Assembly (NCBI RefSeq): GCF_000383595.1 | Contig: NZ_KB911581.1 | Location: forward strand, 5,849,519-5,913,518 | Direction of reading: 5' to 3' | Length of the DNA stretch: 64,000 nucleotides | Source: Streptomyces bottropensis ATCC 25435 | GTDB lineage: Bacteria; Actinomycetota; Actinomycetes; Streptomycetales; Streptomycetaceae | In this document: piece after piece, positions 34,974 to 43,675 of the stretch | Layout of the letters: every line of letters starts with the position of its first letter | How positions within the stretch are numbered: the first letter of the stretch is position 1 | The notes under the pieces: model-generated | The model's database searches: none | The model's input: the letters and a program-made list of their open reading frames with translations, nothing else | Told to the model about the DNA's origin: nothing | Translations under genes and position numbers: made by a program

Positions 34974-35758
34974 CTCTTGACCTCCTGGGGACGGGGTCCG
35001 TACCGCCGTCGTGCGGGTGAACTGGGGGCGCCTGGTTGCCAGTTGGTACGGATGGTTCCGGTGGGGCGTTCAACGCTCCGCAAAAAGATTCCGGTCTTCC
35101 ATTTCGCAAAGCGCGCTACGCCCCCAGTTCGCCCGCCATGTCACGACTTCCCGCACGCACGGGCCCGTCGAGGGCCGCGGAGCCCCTCCGCGGCGACGGC
35201 TGCGGCCCTCCTCCGGACCCCTCCGGCCCTCCTGCGGCCCTCCTGCGACCCTCCTCGGACGCGCTTTCGCGATCCGTCGCGGGCAGGGCGGCCGACTGCC
35301 CGGCCCCGCACATTCGGCGATCGGCCGGTGGCCCTGCGTCGTCGGCGTCGGACCGGAAACCGGCTTCGGCGAATCTCCACACCGCGTACCCGGCGGGGTC
35401 ACGGTCGACGACGGTTCCGCACAGGGCCCGGGCGTGTGCCGTGCCTTTGGGGCGGGACTGTCCATTTCGCTTTCCGGCGGGCCATGGACGACCTATGACG
35501 ATGCCGGGATCCGTGTGAAGAAGCTGCCCCCAACACGTGCGCGACCCTGCACGGATAAACCGTCATGGTCACCAAGTGCGCTGGTGGGAGGCCATGTTGA
35601 TTGGAGATGCGCGGCGGCGATCTGCTTTGATCCATCGCACCGCGGGGGCCGCCGGACTCTCGGAGACGAGAGCGGGCATCCCCGTGCGCGGCCGTCGTTC
35701 TGTCCCCAGAAGGGGGCCGCTCCCCCCTATGAAGAGCTATACGAAGGGAAGTTCCCCC
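34974..35758. other. 785-bp gap before the peptide-export operon
   Basis: No gene that I can support. It contains the protease ribosome site at its left end, an imperfect CCCTCCTGCGG-type tract near 35205-35250 and, in the last 250 bp, lower-GC sequence (around 35535-35640) likely to hold the promoter of the double-glycine peptide operon. A GG-leader-type second precursor was looked for and not found. Confidence 0.55.
35711..35728 (+). other. Hairpin in the leader of the peptide mRNA
   Basis: AGGGGG / CCCCCT arms with a 6-nt loop, 31 bp before the peptide gene ATG. It could stabilise the 5' end or regulate entry into the operon. Function unproven. Confidence 0.4.
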
Positions 35759-35974
35759 ATGAACTCCACCCCCCAGGTCGAGACCGCCGAGATCTCGGAC
35801 GCCGCCCTCGACGCCGTTTCCGGTGGCCTGTCCGTCAACGCCGTCGGCACCGTCACCGGCCTGGTGGACGGCGTCGCTCCGGTCTCCGGCCTGGTGAACA
35901 CGGCCGTCGGCACCGTCGAGGGTGTCACCGGTCTGAACACCGCCCCGGTCACGAGCCTGGTCGCCGGTCTCTGA
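35759..35974 (+). CDS. Double-glycine-leader peptide with internal tandem repeat
   Basis: 71 residues from ATG 35759 (GAAGGGAAG ahead; an in-frame ATG at 35729 lacks a ribosome site). Leader residues 1-23 end in AEISDAALDAVSGG, the double-glycine pattern cut by C39 peptidases. The predicted mature peptide (24-71) has 48 residues, almost all Val, Gly, Thr, Ala, Leu, with no Cys, Lys, Arg or aromatic residue. It is two tandem repeats: 28-48 (AVGTVTGLVDGVAPVSGLVNT) is repeated at 49-71 with one insertion, both keeping AVGTV, AP and LV. The next genes are an HlyD protein, a C39 ABC transporter and a second ABC transporter, so it is surely their cargo. No modifying enzyme is nearby. I do not recognise the peptide family; bacteriocin, amyloid-like surface peptide or signal are possible. 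Confidence 0.85.
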   Translation: MNSTPQVETAEISDAALDAVSGGLSVNAVGTVTGLVDGVAPVSGLVNTAVGTVEGVTGLNTAPVTSLVAGL

Positions 35975-36076
35975 TCGAGCCCCTGTGCCGTTGAGTCCCG
36001 GAACCACCTGACAGGTTCCGGGACTCTCCGGCGCTCGAACGTCCTCCTCCCGAGTCGCGCAGGTGAGGGAAGTCCC

Positions 36077-36883
36077 GTGCAGTTCCGCCAACAGGCCCTC
36101 GCCAAGCTCCAGTCACCGGAGGAACTCGACCTGCCGGTGCGTTTCGCCCGCCCGCAGGGCTGGCTGGTGCTGTCCGTGACGGTGGTCGCCATGGCCGCCG
36201 CGTCCGTGTGGGCCGTCACGGGTTCCGTCGCCTCCACGGTCAGCGCTCCCGCCGTCCTCACCCACGGGCAGGGCAGCTACATCCTGCAGAGCCCGGTGGC
36301 CGGCCAGGTCACCGCCGTGCTCGCGCGACAGGGCGAGCGGCTGCCCGCCGGAGCCCCCGTCGTCAAGGTCGCCACCGCCGGCGGCGAGACCGTCGTACGG
36401 TCCGTCGCGGCCGGCCGGGTCTCCGCGCTCGCCGCGACGATCGGCCGGATCATCCGCACCGGCGACGACGTCGCGGCGATCGAGAAGGTCGCCGACGCCG
36501 ACGACCCGCTCTACGCGACGGTGTACGTCCCCGCCGAGAACGCCGCCTCGATCCCCGAGGACGCCCCCGTGGACCTGACCGTGCAGTCGGCGCCCACCCG
36601 CCGGTACGGCGTGCTGCGCGGCCATGTGACGAAGGTGGACCGCGCCGCGCAGACCCCGCAGTCGATCGGCGCGTTCCTCGGGGACAGCCGGCTGGGCGAG
36701 CAGTTCACCGCGAAGGGCCGGCCGGTGGCCGTCACCGTACGGCTGGACCGGAAGGCCTCGACGGAGTCGGGCTACAAGTGGTCCTCGCAGGACGGGCCGC
36801 CGTTCGAGCTGACCTCCATGACCATGGCCACGGGTTCGATCCGGCTGGCCGACGAGCGTCCGATCGATTGGCTGCTCCCGTGA
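36077..36883 (+). CDS. NHLM-type HlyD membrane-fusion adaptor
   Basis: 268 residues from GTG 36077. One N-terminal membrane helix (WLVLSVTVVAMAAASVWAVTG, ~31-51), then a periplasm-type beta-barrel/lipoyl region: SYILQSPVAGQVTAVLARQGERLPAGAPVVKVA and the second hinge GGETVVRSVAAGRVSALAATIGRIIRTGDDVAAIE. It corresponds to the HlyD-like protein of bacteriocin systems named after nitrile-hydratase-leader microcins (NHLM HlyD). It would bridge the two ABC transporters to the cell wall space during export of the small peptide. Its stop overlaps the next GTG by four bases (GTGA), and the peptide gene is 102 bp upstream, so one operon. Confidence 0.85.
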   Translation: MQFRQQALAKLQSPEELDLPVRFARPQGWLVLSVTVVAMAAASVWAVTGSVASTVSAPAVLTHGQGSYILQSPVAGQVTAVLARQGERLPAGAPVVKVATAGGETVVRSVAAGRVSALAATIGRIIRTGDDVAAIEKVADADDPLYATVYVPAENAASIPEDAPVDLTVQSAPTRRYGVLRGHVTKVDRAAQTPQSIGAFLGDSRLGEQFTAKGRPVAVTVRLDRKASTESGYKWSSQDGPPFELTSMTMATGSIRLADERPIDWLLP

Positions 36884-39117
36884 CCGCGTCCGAGGACACC
36901 GCCCGGCCGCCGACGCGCGGCAGACGCAAGGCCGCCCCGCGCAAGCCCCCGACACCCAAGGGCGGTCGGCGGGCCGTGCGCACCCCGACCGTCCTGCAGA
37001 TGGAGGCCGTGGAGTGCGGCGCCGCCTCCCTCGCCATGGTCCTCGGCCATTACGGACGGCACGTCCCGCTGGAGGAACTGCGCATCGCCTGCGGTGTCTC
37101 CCGGGACGGCTCCCGCGCCAGCAATGTCCTGAAGGCGGCCCGCAGTCACGGGCTGACGGCCAAGGGCATGCAGATGGACGTGGCCGCCCTCGCCGAGGTG
37201 CGGGCGCCGGCGATCCTCTTCTGGGAGTTCAACCACTACGTCGTCTACGACGGCATGGGGCGCCGCCTCGGCCGGCGCGGTGTGCACATCAACGACCCCG
37301 GCAAGGGGCGCCGGTTCGTGCCCATGGAGGAGTTCGACGCCTCCTTCACCGGGGTCGTCCTGGTGATGGAGCCGGGCGACGACTTCGCCGAGGGCGGCCG
37401 CAGACCCGGTGTCCTCGGCGCCATGCCCGCCCGGATGCGCGGCACGGCCGGCACCCTGCCCGCCGCCGTCCTCGCCAGCCTGCTGCTGGTGGCGGTCGGC
37501 GCCGCGGTGCCCGCGCTGAGCCGCACCTACATCGACATGTTCCTGATCGGCGGCCAGACCTCCCTGCTGGGTGTGCTGTTCGGGTCGATGGGCGCGTGCG
37601 TGCTGCTGACGGTCCTGCTGACCTGGCTGCAACAGGCCAACCTGCTGCGCGGCCGTCTGATCTCCTCCACCCTGTCCAGCGCCCGCTTCCTGCGCCACCT
37701 GCTGCGGCTGCCCGTCACCTTCTTCTCCCAGCGCAGCCCCGCCGACCTCGTCCAGCGGCTGCAGTCCAACGACGCGGTCGCCGAGACCCTGGCCCGGGAC
37801 CTCGCCGCCGCCGGCGTGGACGCGGTCGTCGTCGTCCTCTACGCCGTACTCCTCTATACCTACGATCCGCAGCTCACCTTCGTCGGCATCGCGGTGGCGC
37901 TGCTGAACGTGGTGGCGATGCGGGTGGTGATCCGGCTGCGCGCGACCCGTACGGCGAAGCTGCGCGCCGACAACGCCCGGCTCACCAACACGGCGTACAC
38001 CGGTCTGCAGCTGATCGAGACGATGAAGGCGACCGGCGGCGAGGAGGGTTACTTCCGCAAGTGGGCCGGGCAGCACGCCACCACGCTGGAGGAGCAGCAG
38101 CGGCTCGGTGTGCCGAGCGCCTGGCTGGGGGTCGTCGCCCCGACCCTCGCCACGCTCAACAGCGCGCTCATCCTCTGGATCGGCGGCATGCGGGCGGTCG
38201 AGGGCCATATCTCCGTCGGCCTGCTGGTGGCCTTCCAGGCCCTGGTCACCCGGTTCACCGCGCCGATCACCCGGCTCAACGGAGTCGCGGGCCGCATCCA
38301 GGACTTCGCGGCGGACGTGGCCCGCCTCAAGGACGTCGAGAACTTCCGGGCCGACCCGCTGTACGCCCGCCCGGACGCCGCCGGGTCCACCCGCAGGCTG
38401 CAGGGGCATGTGGAGCTGGAGAACATCTCCTTCGGCTACAGCCCCCTCGACAAGCCCCTGCTCACCGGCTTCGACCTCACCGTCGGCCCCGGTCAGCAGG
38501 TGGCGCTGGTCGGCGGCTCGGGCAGCGGCAAGTCGACGGTGTCCCGGCTGCTCTCCGGCCTGTACACCCCCTGGGAGGGGGTGATCCGGATCGACGGCCG
38601 GCGTCTGGAGGACATCCCGAGGGGAGCGCTGGCCGCCTCGGTCTCCTTCGTCGACCAGGAGGTCTTCCTCTTCGAGGGCACGGTCCGCGACAACGTGGCC
38701 CTGTGGGACCCCTCGATCCCGGACGAGGCCGTCGTGGAGGCGCTGCGGGACGCGGCCCTGTACGACGTGGTGACCCGCCGTCCGGGCGGCATCCACAGCC
38801 GGGTCGAGCAGGACGGCCGGAACTTCTCCGGCGGTCAGCGCCAACGGCTGGAGATCGCACGGGCGTTGGTCCGCAGGCCCAGCATCCTGATCCTCGACGA
38901 GGTGACCAGCGCGCTGGACGCGGAGACCGAGCTGACCGTCATGGACAACCTGCGCAAGCGCGGCTGCGCCTGTGTGGTGATCGCCCACCGGCTCAGCACG
39001 GTCCGCGACAGCGACGAGATCGTCGTCCTGCGGCACGGCACGATCGTGGAGCGGGGCCGGCACGAGGAACTGCTGGCACGCGGCGGCGCGTACGCCCAGC
39101 TGGTCAGGGAGCGATGA
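36880..39117 (+). CDS. NHLM-type ABC transporter with C39 leader peptidase
   Basis: 745 residues from GTG 36880. Cuts the double-glycine leader and pumps the mature peptide out. N-terminal C39 peptidase ~35-165 with Cys46 (VECGAASLAMVL), His119 (FNHYVVYDG) and Asp139 (HINDPGKGRR). Membrane domain ~180-470; nucleotide-binding domain ~500-740 with Walker A GGSGSGKST, signature FSGGQRQRLEIARAL, Walker B ILILDEVTSALD and VIAHRLST. Matches the first NHLM bacteriocin transporter subfamily (peptidase/permease/ATPase). A Lys/Arg/Pro-rich 35-residue tail before the peptidase is likely cytoplasmic. Coupled to HlyD by a GTGA overlap and to the next ABC gene by a 1-bp gap. All peptidase residues are intact, so processing should work. 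Confidence 0.92.
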   Translation: MTASEDTARPPTRGRRKAAPRKPPTPKGGRRAVRTPTVLQMEAVECGAASLAMVLGHYGRHVPLEELRIACGVSRDGSRASNVLKAARSHGLTAKGMQMDVAALAEVRAPAILFWEFNHYVVYDGMGRRLGRRGVHINDPGKGRRFVPMEEFDASFTGVVLVMEPGDDFAEGGRRPGVLGAMPARMRGTAGTLPAAVLASLLLVAVGAAVPALSRTYIDMFLIGGQTSLLGVLFGSMGACVLLTVLLTWLQQANLLRGRLISSTLSSARFLRHLLRLPVTFFSQRSPADLVQRLQSNDAVAETLARDLAAAGVDAVVVVLYAVLLYTYDPQLTFVGIAVALLNVVAMRVVIRLRATRTAKLRADNARLTNTAYTGLQLIETMKATGGEEGYFRKWAGQHATTLEEQQRLGVPSAWLGVVAPTLATLNSALILWIGGMRAVEGHISVGLLVAFQALVTRFTAPITRLNGVAGRIQDFAADVARLKDVENFRADPLYARPDAAGSTRRLQGHVELENISFGYSPLDKPLLTGFDLTVGPGQQVALVGGSGSGKSTVSRLLSGLYTPWEGVIRIDGRRLEDIPRGALAASVSFVDQEVFLFEGTVRDNVALWDPSIPDEAVVEALRDAALYDVVTRRPGGIHSRVEQDGRNFSGGQRQRLEIARALVRRPSILILDEVTSALDAETELTVMDNLRKRGCACVVIAHRLSTVRDSDEIVVLRHGTIVERGRHEELLARGGAYAQLVRER

Positions 39118-39118
39118 G

Positions 39119-41941
39119 ATGACCGCCGTACCCCAGGAGGGCGACCTCGTCCTCGGCGCGCTCGGCGCGCTGGGCACGCCCCTCGACTGCGCCGGCCACA
39201 CCCGGCTCGACCTCGAAGGCCCGCAGACCCTGTGGCTGGTGGCGTCCGGCGCGCTGGACCTGTTCGCGGTCGACGCCGGCCGGCAGGGCCACTGGCACCA
39301 CCTGGGCCGTCTCGAAGCGGGCGCGCTGCTGCTCGGTCCGGTCGCCGGGCCCCAGCACACCCTGGTGGCCCGGCCGTCGCGCGACTGCGTGGTGCGGCGC
39401 ATCGGCCTGCGTGAGCTGTACCCACAGGGGGGCACCGAGACCTGGTCGTACGACGCGTGGGGCAACCCGCAGCTCGTGTCTCCCCGGACGAGCCCCCTCG
39501 AACACGCCCTCGCCCTGGGCGTCGGCCGGGGCCTGTCCATCCTCTTCCAGGCGCCGATGGCCACCGAGCAGGCCGCCGCGCCCACCGACGACGACGTGTT
39601 CTGGATGCGGGTGCCACCCGGCAGCGTCCAGTACGGCTCGCTGTACGGCGCGCAGGCGGCGGCCGACCTGCTGATGGACCCGGGGGTCTGGCAGAGCATG
39701 GTCGACCAGCAGTTCCGGCTGCTGGCCACGCTGGACCGCTGGATCGAGCAGCTGGAGCGCACCCACGAGGACCGTACGGCCGCCGGGATCAAGGCCGGTG
39801 AGGCGGTGCGCGCCCAGGCCGACCGCACGCTGCTCGCCTCCATCGGCAGATCCTCCGCGAAGCGGCCCGCCACGGCCGCCGACGCCGACGCCACGTACGC
39901 GGCCTGCGTGCTCGTCGCGCGGACGGCCGGCATCACGCTCTCGGAGCCGGCGCAGAGCGGCACCGAGAGCGACCGGCTCGACCCGGTGGAACGTATCGCG
40001 CTCGCTTCCCGGGTCCGGGTCCGTGCCGTCCGTCTCGCCGGGAACTGGTGGCGGGAGAACGTGGGCCCGCTGGTCGGGCACCGCGCCCTGTCCGGCGCGC
40101 CGGTGGCGCTGCTGTGGCGGCGCGGGGGCTATGTGGCCGTGCAGCCGTCGTCCGGCCGGGAGACTCCGGTCGAGAAGGCGAACGCGGCGGAGTTCGAGCC
40201 GCGTGCCGTGATGTTCTACCGGCCGCTGCCCGAACGGGCGCTGACCCCGCTGCGGCTGATGCGGTTCAGCCTCCACGGCACCGGTGGCGATCTGACGGGC
40301 CTGCTGCTGAGCGGCCTGGTGACGGTCGTTCTCGGCTCGCTCGTGCCCGTGGCGACCGGCACGATCCTGGGCGAGTACGTGCCGAAGGCGCAGGAGGACC
40401 TGATCGTGCGGGTCTGTCTGGCGATCATGCTCGCGAGTGTGGTGTCGGCCGCGTTCCTGCTGCTCCAGAACCTGACGATCCTCCGGATGGAGGGCCGGAT
40501 CGAGGCGACACTCCAACCCGCCGTCTGGGACCGCCTGTTGAGGCTCCCCACGACGTTCTTCGCCTCTCGTTCGACCGGTGAGCTGGCCGGCGCGGCCATG
40601 GGCATCAGCGCGATCCGCCGCACCCTGGCCGGGGTCGGCCCGGTGGTCGCGCAGTCGGTGACGATCGGTGCCGTGAACCTCGGTCTGCTGCTCTGGTTCA
40701 GCGTGCCGATGGCCCTGGCGGCGATCGGCATGCTGGTGATCGTGGCCGCCGTGTTCCTGGGCCTCGGCCTGTGGCAGGTCCGCTGGCAGCGCCATCTGGT
40801 GGTACTGGGCAACAAGCTGAACAACCAGGCGTACCAGACCCTGCGGGGCCTGCCGAAGCTACGGGTGGCCGCCGCCGAGAACTACGCGTACGCGGCCTGG
40901 GCGGGCGAGTTCGCACGCAGCCGGGAGCTGCAGCAGAAGGTCGGCGGGATCAAGAACCTCAACACCGTGCTGGGCGCGGTGTATCTGCCGCTGTGCACCC
41001 TGCTGATGTTCATGCTGCTGGCGGGCCCGGCCCGGGGTTCGATGTCGGCGGCGGAGTTCCTCACCTTCAACACCTCGGTGACGATGCTGCTGACGTCGGT
41101 CACCCAGCTGACGGGGGCGTTCGTGTCGGCGGTCGCGGTGCTGCCGCTGTTCGAGGAGCTGAAGCCCGTGCTGGAGGCGGCCCCGGAGGTCCGCACGGCG
41201 AGCACCCGGCCGGGGGTGCTGTCGGGCGCGCTGGAGGCCCGGCGACTCTCCTTCCGCTACGCCGACGACGGCCCCCTGGTGCTGGACGACGTGTCCCTCG
41301 CCGTCGCTCCCGGGGAGTTCGTGGCGATCGTCGGTCCGAGCGGCTGCGGGAAGTCGACCCTGCTGCGCCTGCTCATCGGCTTCGACAAGCCGGTGTCGGG
41401 GAGCGTCCTGTACGACGGCCAGGACCTGGGCGCCCTCGACCCCTCCGCCGTGCGACGGCAGTGCGGTGTCGTCCTCCAGCACGCGCAGCCGTTCACGGGC
41501 TCCATCCTGGACGTCATCTGCGGCACCGAGCCGTTCACTCCGGAGGAGGCGATGGCCGCTGCCGCGATGGCGGGGCTGGCGGAGGACATCCAGCTGATGC
41601 CGATGGGGCTGCACACCATCGTCCAGGGCAACGGCGCGATCTCCGGGGGCCAGCGCCAACGCCTGATGATCGCCCAGGCGTTGATCCGCCGTCCGCGCAT
41701 CCTCTTCTTCGACGAGGCCACGAGCGCGCTCGACAACGAGACGCAGCGGACGGTCATCGAGAGCACGCGGGCGTTGAACGCGACGCGGGTCGTGATCGCG
41801 CATCGGCTGTCCACGGTCATGGACGCGGACCGGGTGGTCGTGATGGAGGAGGGAAAGGTGGCGGAGGTGGGCGCCCCGGCGGAACTCCTGGCCGACCCCA
41901 GGGGCCACCTGCACGAACTGGTCCGCCGACAACTGGCCTAG
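39119..41941 (+). CDS. NHLM-type second ABC transporter with N-terminal extra domain
   Basis: 940 residues from ATG 39119. The N-terminal ~300 residues have a beta-rich sensor-like block (LDLFAVDAGRQGHWHHLGRLEAGALLLGPV), resembling the cyclic-nucleotide-binding-like region of NHLM subfamily 2 transporters; residues ~360-660 form the membrane domain; ~690-930 the nucleotide-binding domain with Walker A GPSGCGKST (~738), signature ISGGQRQRLMIAQAL, Walker B ILFFDEATSALDN. There is no C39 domain, so it relies on the partner protein. Such pairs always accompany HlyD and a small GG peptide. Last gene of the operon; an intergenic repeat with hairpin potential starts 28 bp after the stop. Confidence 0.9.
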   Translation: MTAVPQEGDLVLGALGALGTPLDCAGHTRLDLEGPQTLWLVASGALDLFAVDAGRQGHWHHLGRLEAGALLLGPVAGPQHTLVARPSRDCVVRRIGLRELYPQGGTETWSYDAWGNPQLVSPRTSPLEHALALGVGRGLSILFQAPMATEQAAAPTDDDVFWMRVPPGSVQYGSLYGAQAAADLLMDPGVWQSMVDQQFRLLATLDRWIEQLERTHEDRTAAGIKAGEAVRAQADRTLLASIGRSSAKRPATAADADATYAACVLVARTAGITLSEPAQSGTESDRLDPVERIALASRVRVRAVRLAGNWWRENVGPLVGHRALSGAPVALLWRRGGYVAVQPSSGRETPVEKANAAEFEPRAVMFYRPLPERALTPLRLMRFSLHGTGGDLTGLLLSGLVTVVLGSLVPVATGTILGEYVPKAQEDLIVRVCLAIMLASVVSAAFLLLQNLTILRMEGRIEATLQPAVWDRLLRLPTTFFASRSTGELAGAAMGISAIRRTLAGVGPVVAQSVTIGAVNLGLLLWFSVPMALAAIGMLVIVAAVFLGLGLWQVRWQRHLVVLGNKLNNQAYQTLRGLPKLRVAAAENYAYAAWAGEFARSRELQQKVGGIKNLNTVLGAVYLPLCTLLMFMLLAGPARGSMSAAEFLTFNTSVTMLLTSVTQLTGAFVSAVAVLPLFEELKPVLEAAPEVRTASTRPGVLSGALEARRLSFRYADDGPLVLDDVSLAVAPGEFVAIVGPSGCGKSTLLRLLIGFDKPVSGSVLYDGQDLGALDPSAVRRQCGVVLQHAQPFTGSILDVICGTEPFTPEEAMAAAAMAGLAEDIQLMPMGLHTIVQGNGAISGGQRQRLMIAQALIRRPRILFFDEATSALDNETQRTVIESTRALNATRVVIAHRLSTVMDADRVVVMEEGKVAEVGAPAELLADPRGHLHELVRRQLA

Positions 41942-41968
41942 GTCCCCCGTCGCCTCTGGCGGTTCGCT

Positions 41969-42040
41969 GTCGGGTGCGGGTCCGGTGGGGCTTCTCGCGC
42001 AGTTCCCCGCGCCCCTGAGAGGCAAGGGCTGCGCCCCCTG
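41969..42040 (+). repeat. Intergenic repeat element, copy 2
   Basis: Begins GTCGGGTGCGGGTCCGGTGG, then the core GCGCAGTTCCCCGCGCCCC and ends GGCTGCGCCCC. Nearly the same as copy 3 (44581-44650) in reverse orientation, with a few substitutions. GCGCAG and CTGCGC can pair as a stem, so it probably ends the peptide-export operon. Confidence 0.85.
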
Positions 42041-42044
42041 CTTC

Positions 42045-43266
42045 TCAGGCCAAGGCCACGGGGAGAATCCGGAACGTCCGCTTTTGATCGTGGGTTGCCG
42101 TGAAGGGTGAGGACGTCCTCCGGGCGGGTGTGAGCGCGTCGCCCGTTGGCGATGTCGGCCCAGCCGGCTCGGTGGGGGGTTGCCCGGGCGAGGTCGCGAG
42201 GGAGCTCATGACGGCAGGTGTGCGGTGGCGGCGGACCTGGCTGGCGTCCTCGGCGAAGGTGACGTCCTTGACCCAGTGGATCTTGTTTTCGATGATCCGG
42301 TGTCCCCTGCTCCAGGCGGCCGGCTCGGCCGGGGAGGCTTCGTGGGCTTCGAGGTCGGTGACCGCGTAGACGGTCTCGGTCGACCACTTCCGGGTGCCGG
42401 TCCGGCGTCGCTTGCGACGGATCCGCATGACCTGGCGGGCATGCGGGAACAGGAGGCCGTCGACGGTGACGACCTGCGGTTCGCGGATCTCTTCACGTCC
42501 ATGGCCCCGGTCGCGGGAGCGGTCCATGACTGGGGCCCGCTTCCAGGGAAGGCGGCTCAACTGGCCTGCCAGTTTAGGCTGGTTGGACTTCACGGAGAGT
42601 AGGTAGTGGACCTTGCGCTGTTTAACGAGGTAGGTGGCATGGGCCCGCTGCGTGGAGGGCGTCGACCGTGACCACGGCATCGTTGAGGTCCTGGTCGTCG
42701 ATGGTGTCCAACAGCGGGGCGAACTCGGTTATCTCGTTGGCTTTCGCGCCGATCTCACGCAGGGCCGTGGTCAGCGCGTCATCGTGACGGACAGCGGTCA
42801 GCACGAATACCCGGCTGCCATCAGCGCGGACGGCTCCGCGCAGGCACGTGCCGTCGACCGCGAACGCCCGCCGGCGCCGGCGCTGATCCCGGCTGCGTGC
42901 GGAGGTCCGGTGGGCGCGGCGCTGCTCGCGCTCCGGAATGCCCTCCGGGCCCAGCGGCCCTACCACGGACGGTGTCAGAGAGGTGAGTCGGGCGAATCCG
43001 GCCGCTGCGAGAGCGCCGGGGTCGACCCGGGCGAAGACGTCCCGCAAGGTCCGCTCTCCCGGCGCCCGGAAGCGGCCGGCGAACGGATCGAAGGGACAGC
43101 CCATCCGGGCCAGTACCGCCTGATCGCAGCGGTGGGCCCACTCGGCTATCGAGGACTTCGCGCGCAGGACGATCGGGCACTCGATGGCCGATTCGATGGC
43201 CAGCGTCAGCCTGACTCTCGTGACCGCCGACGAGCAGGACCGGCCGATCGGCGCTCTGTCCGTCAC
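42045..43266 (-). pseudogene. Frameshifted ISAs1-family transposase
   Basis: Two overlapping minus-strand frames together make an ISAs1-type DDE transposase. The upstream frame (42622-43266) carries SSIAEWAHRCDQAVLARMG, the AVDGTCLRGAVR catalytic Asp block and VVTVDALHA. The second frame (from about 42650 to 42045) resumes with TQRAHATYLVKQRKVHYLLSVKSNQP, then HRIIENKIHWVKDVTF (catalytic Glu). The join at about 42650 lacks two bases: CTCCACGCAG reads through as DALHAAG, while an extra AC would give the normal DALHTQ. The N-terminal start also looks eroded, so the element is dead. I could not define inverted repeats at its ends. The downstream frame ends close to intergenic repeat copy 2. Confidence 0.85.
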
Positions 43267-43342
43267 CGCGCCCGGAACTCGGCGTCGTAGATGTTACGGG
43301 ACAACCTTTAGCATCCACGATTCGGGAATTAGTCCAAGCCTG

Positions 43343-43456
43343 TTTCGATTCCGGCCAGACGAGGCCGAGGACCTCCCCCTCACGGAGGCAGAGGACCAGG
43401 ATCAGGACGTACGCGCCGTGCAGGTAGTCCCGGCAAAGCTGCGCGTTTTCCAGGAA
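43343..43456 (-). pseudogene. Tyrosine recombinase (integrase) fragment
   Basis: A minus-strand frame reads FLENAQLCRDYLHGAYVLIL then VLCLREGEVLGLVWPES, the first catalytic Arg block of Streptomyces-type site-specific tyrosine recombinases (usual form ...LGLRKGEVLGL-W-D). About 38 codons are recognisable, flanked on both sides by unrelated sequence, so only a remnant of the gene is left. It lies beside the dead transposase, in the 43267-43675 gap that otherwise shows no gene. Confidence 0.65.
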
Positions 43457-43675
43457 GCAGGGCTGTGTGCCTGACGGCCTCGCCCGGGACCGCAGGCTGC
43501 CGTTCGTGGAGTTCACGTCAGGGCCGGAAGGTGCGTTACCCCATAAGGCTGGTTCAGAGGCCGGGGGGATTACGCGCCCACCCCAGGTCGGAAATATGGT
43601 TGTTGATTGACAGGGCCGACGCAAAGCGGTTCCGAGCGGGCGGCTGCGGGCTGCCCCCAAGCGCGGAGATTTCGC

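Noticed and set aside
35011..35994. Plus-strand 327-codon frame across the gap and peptide gene
   Set aside because: Different frame from the GG-leader peptide and lacks any domain.
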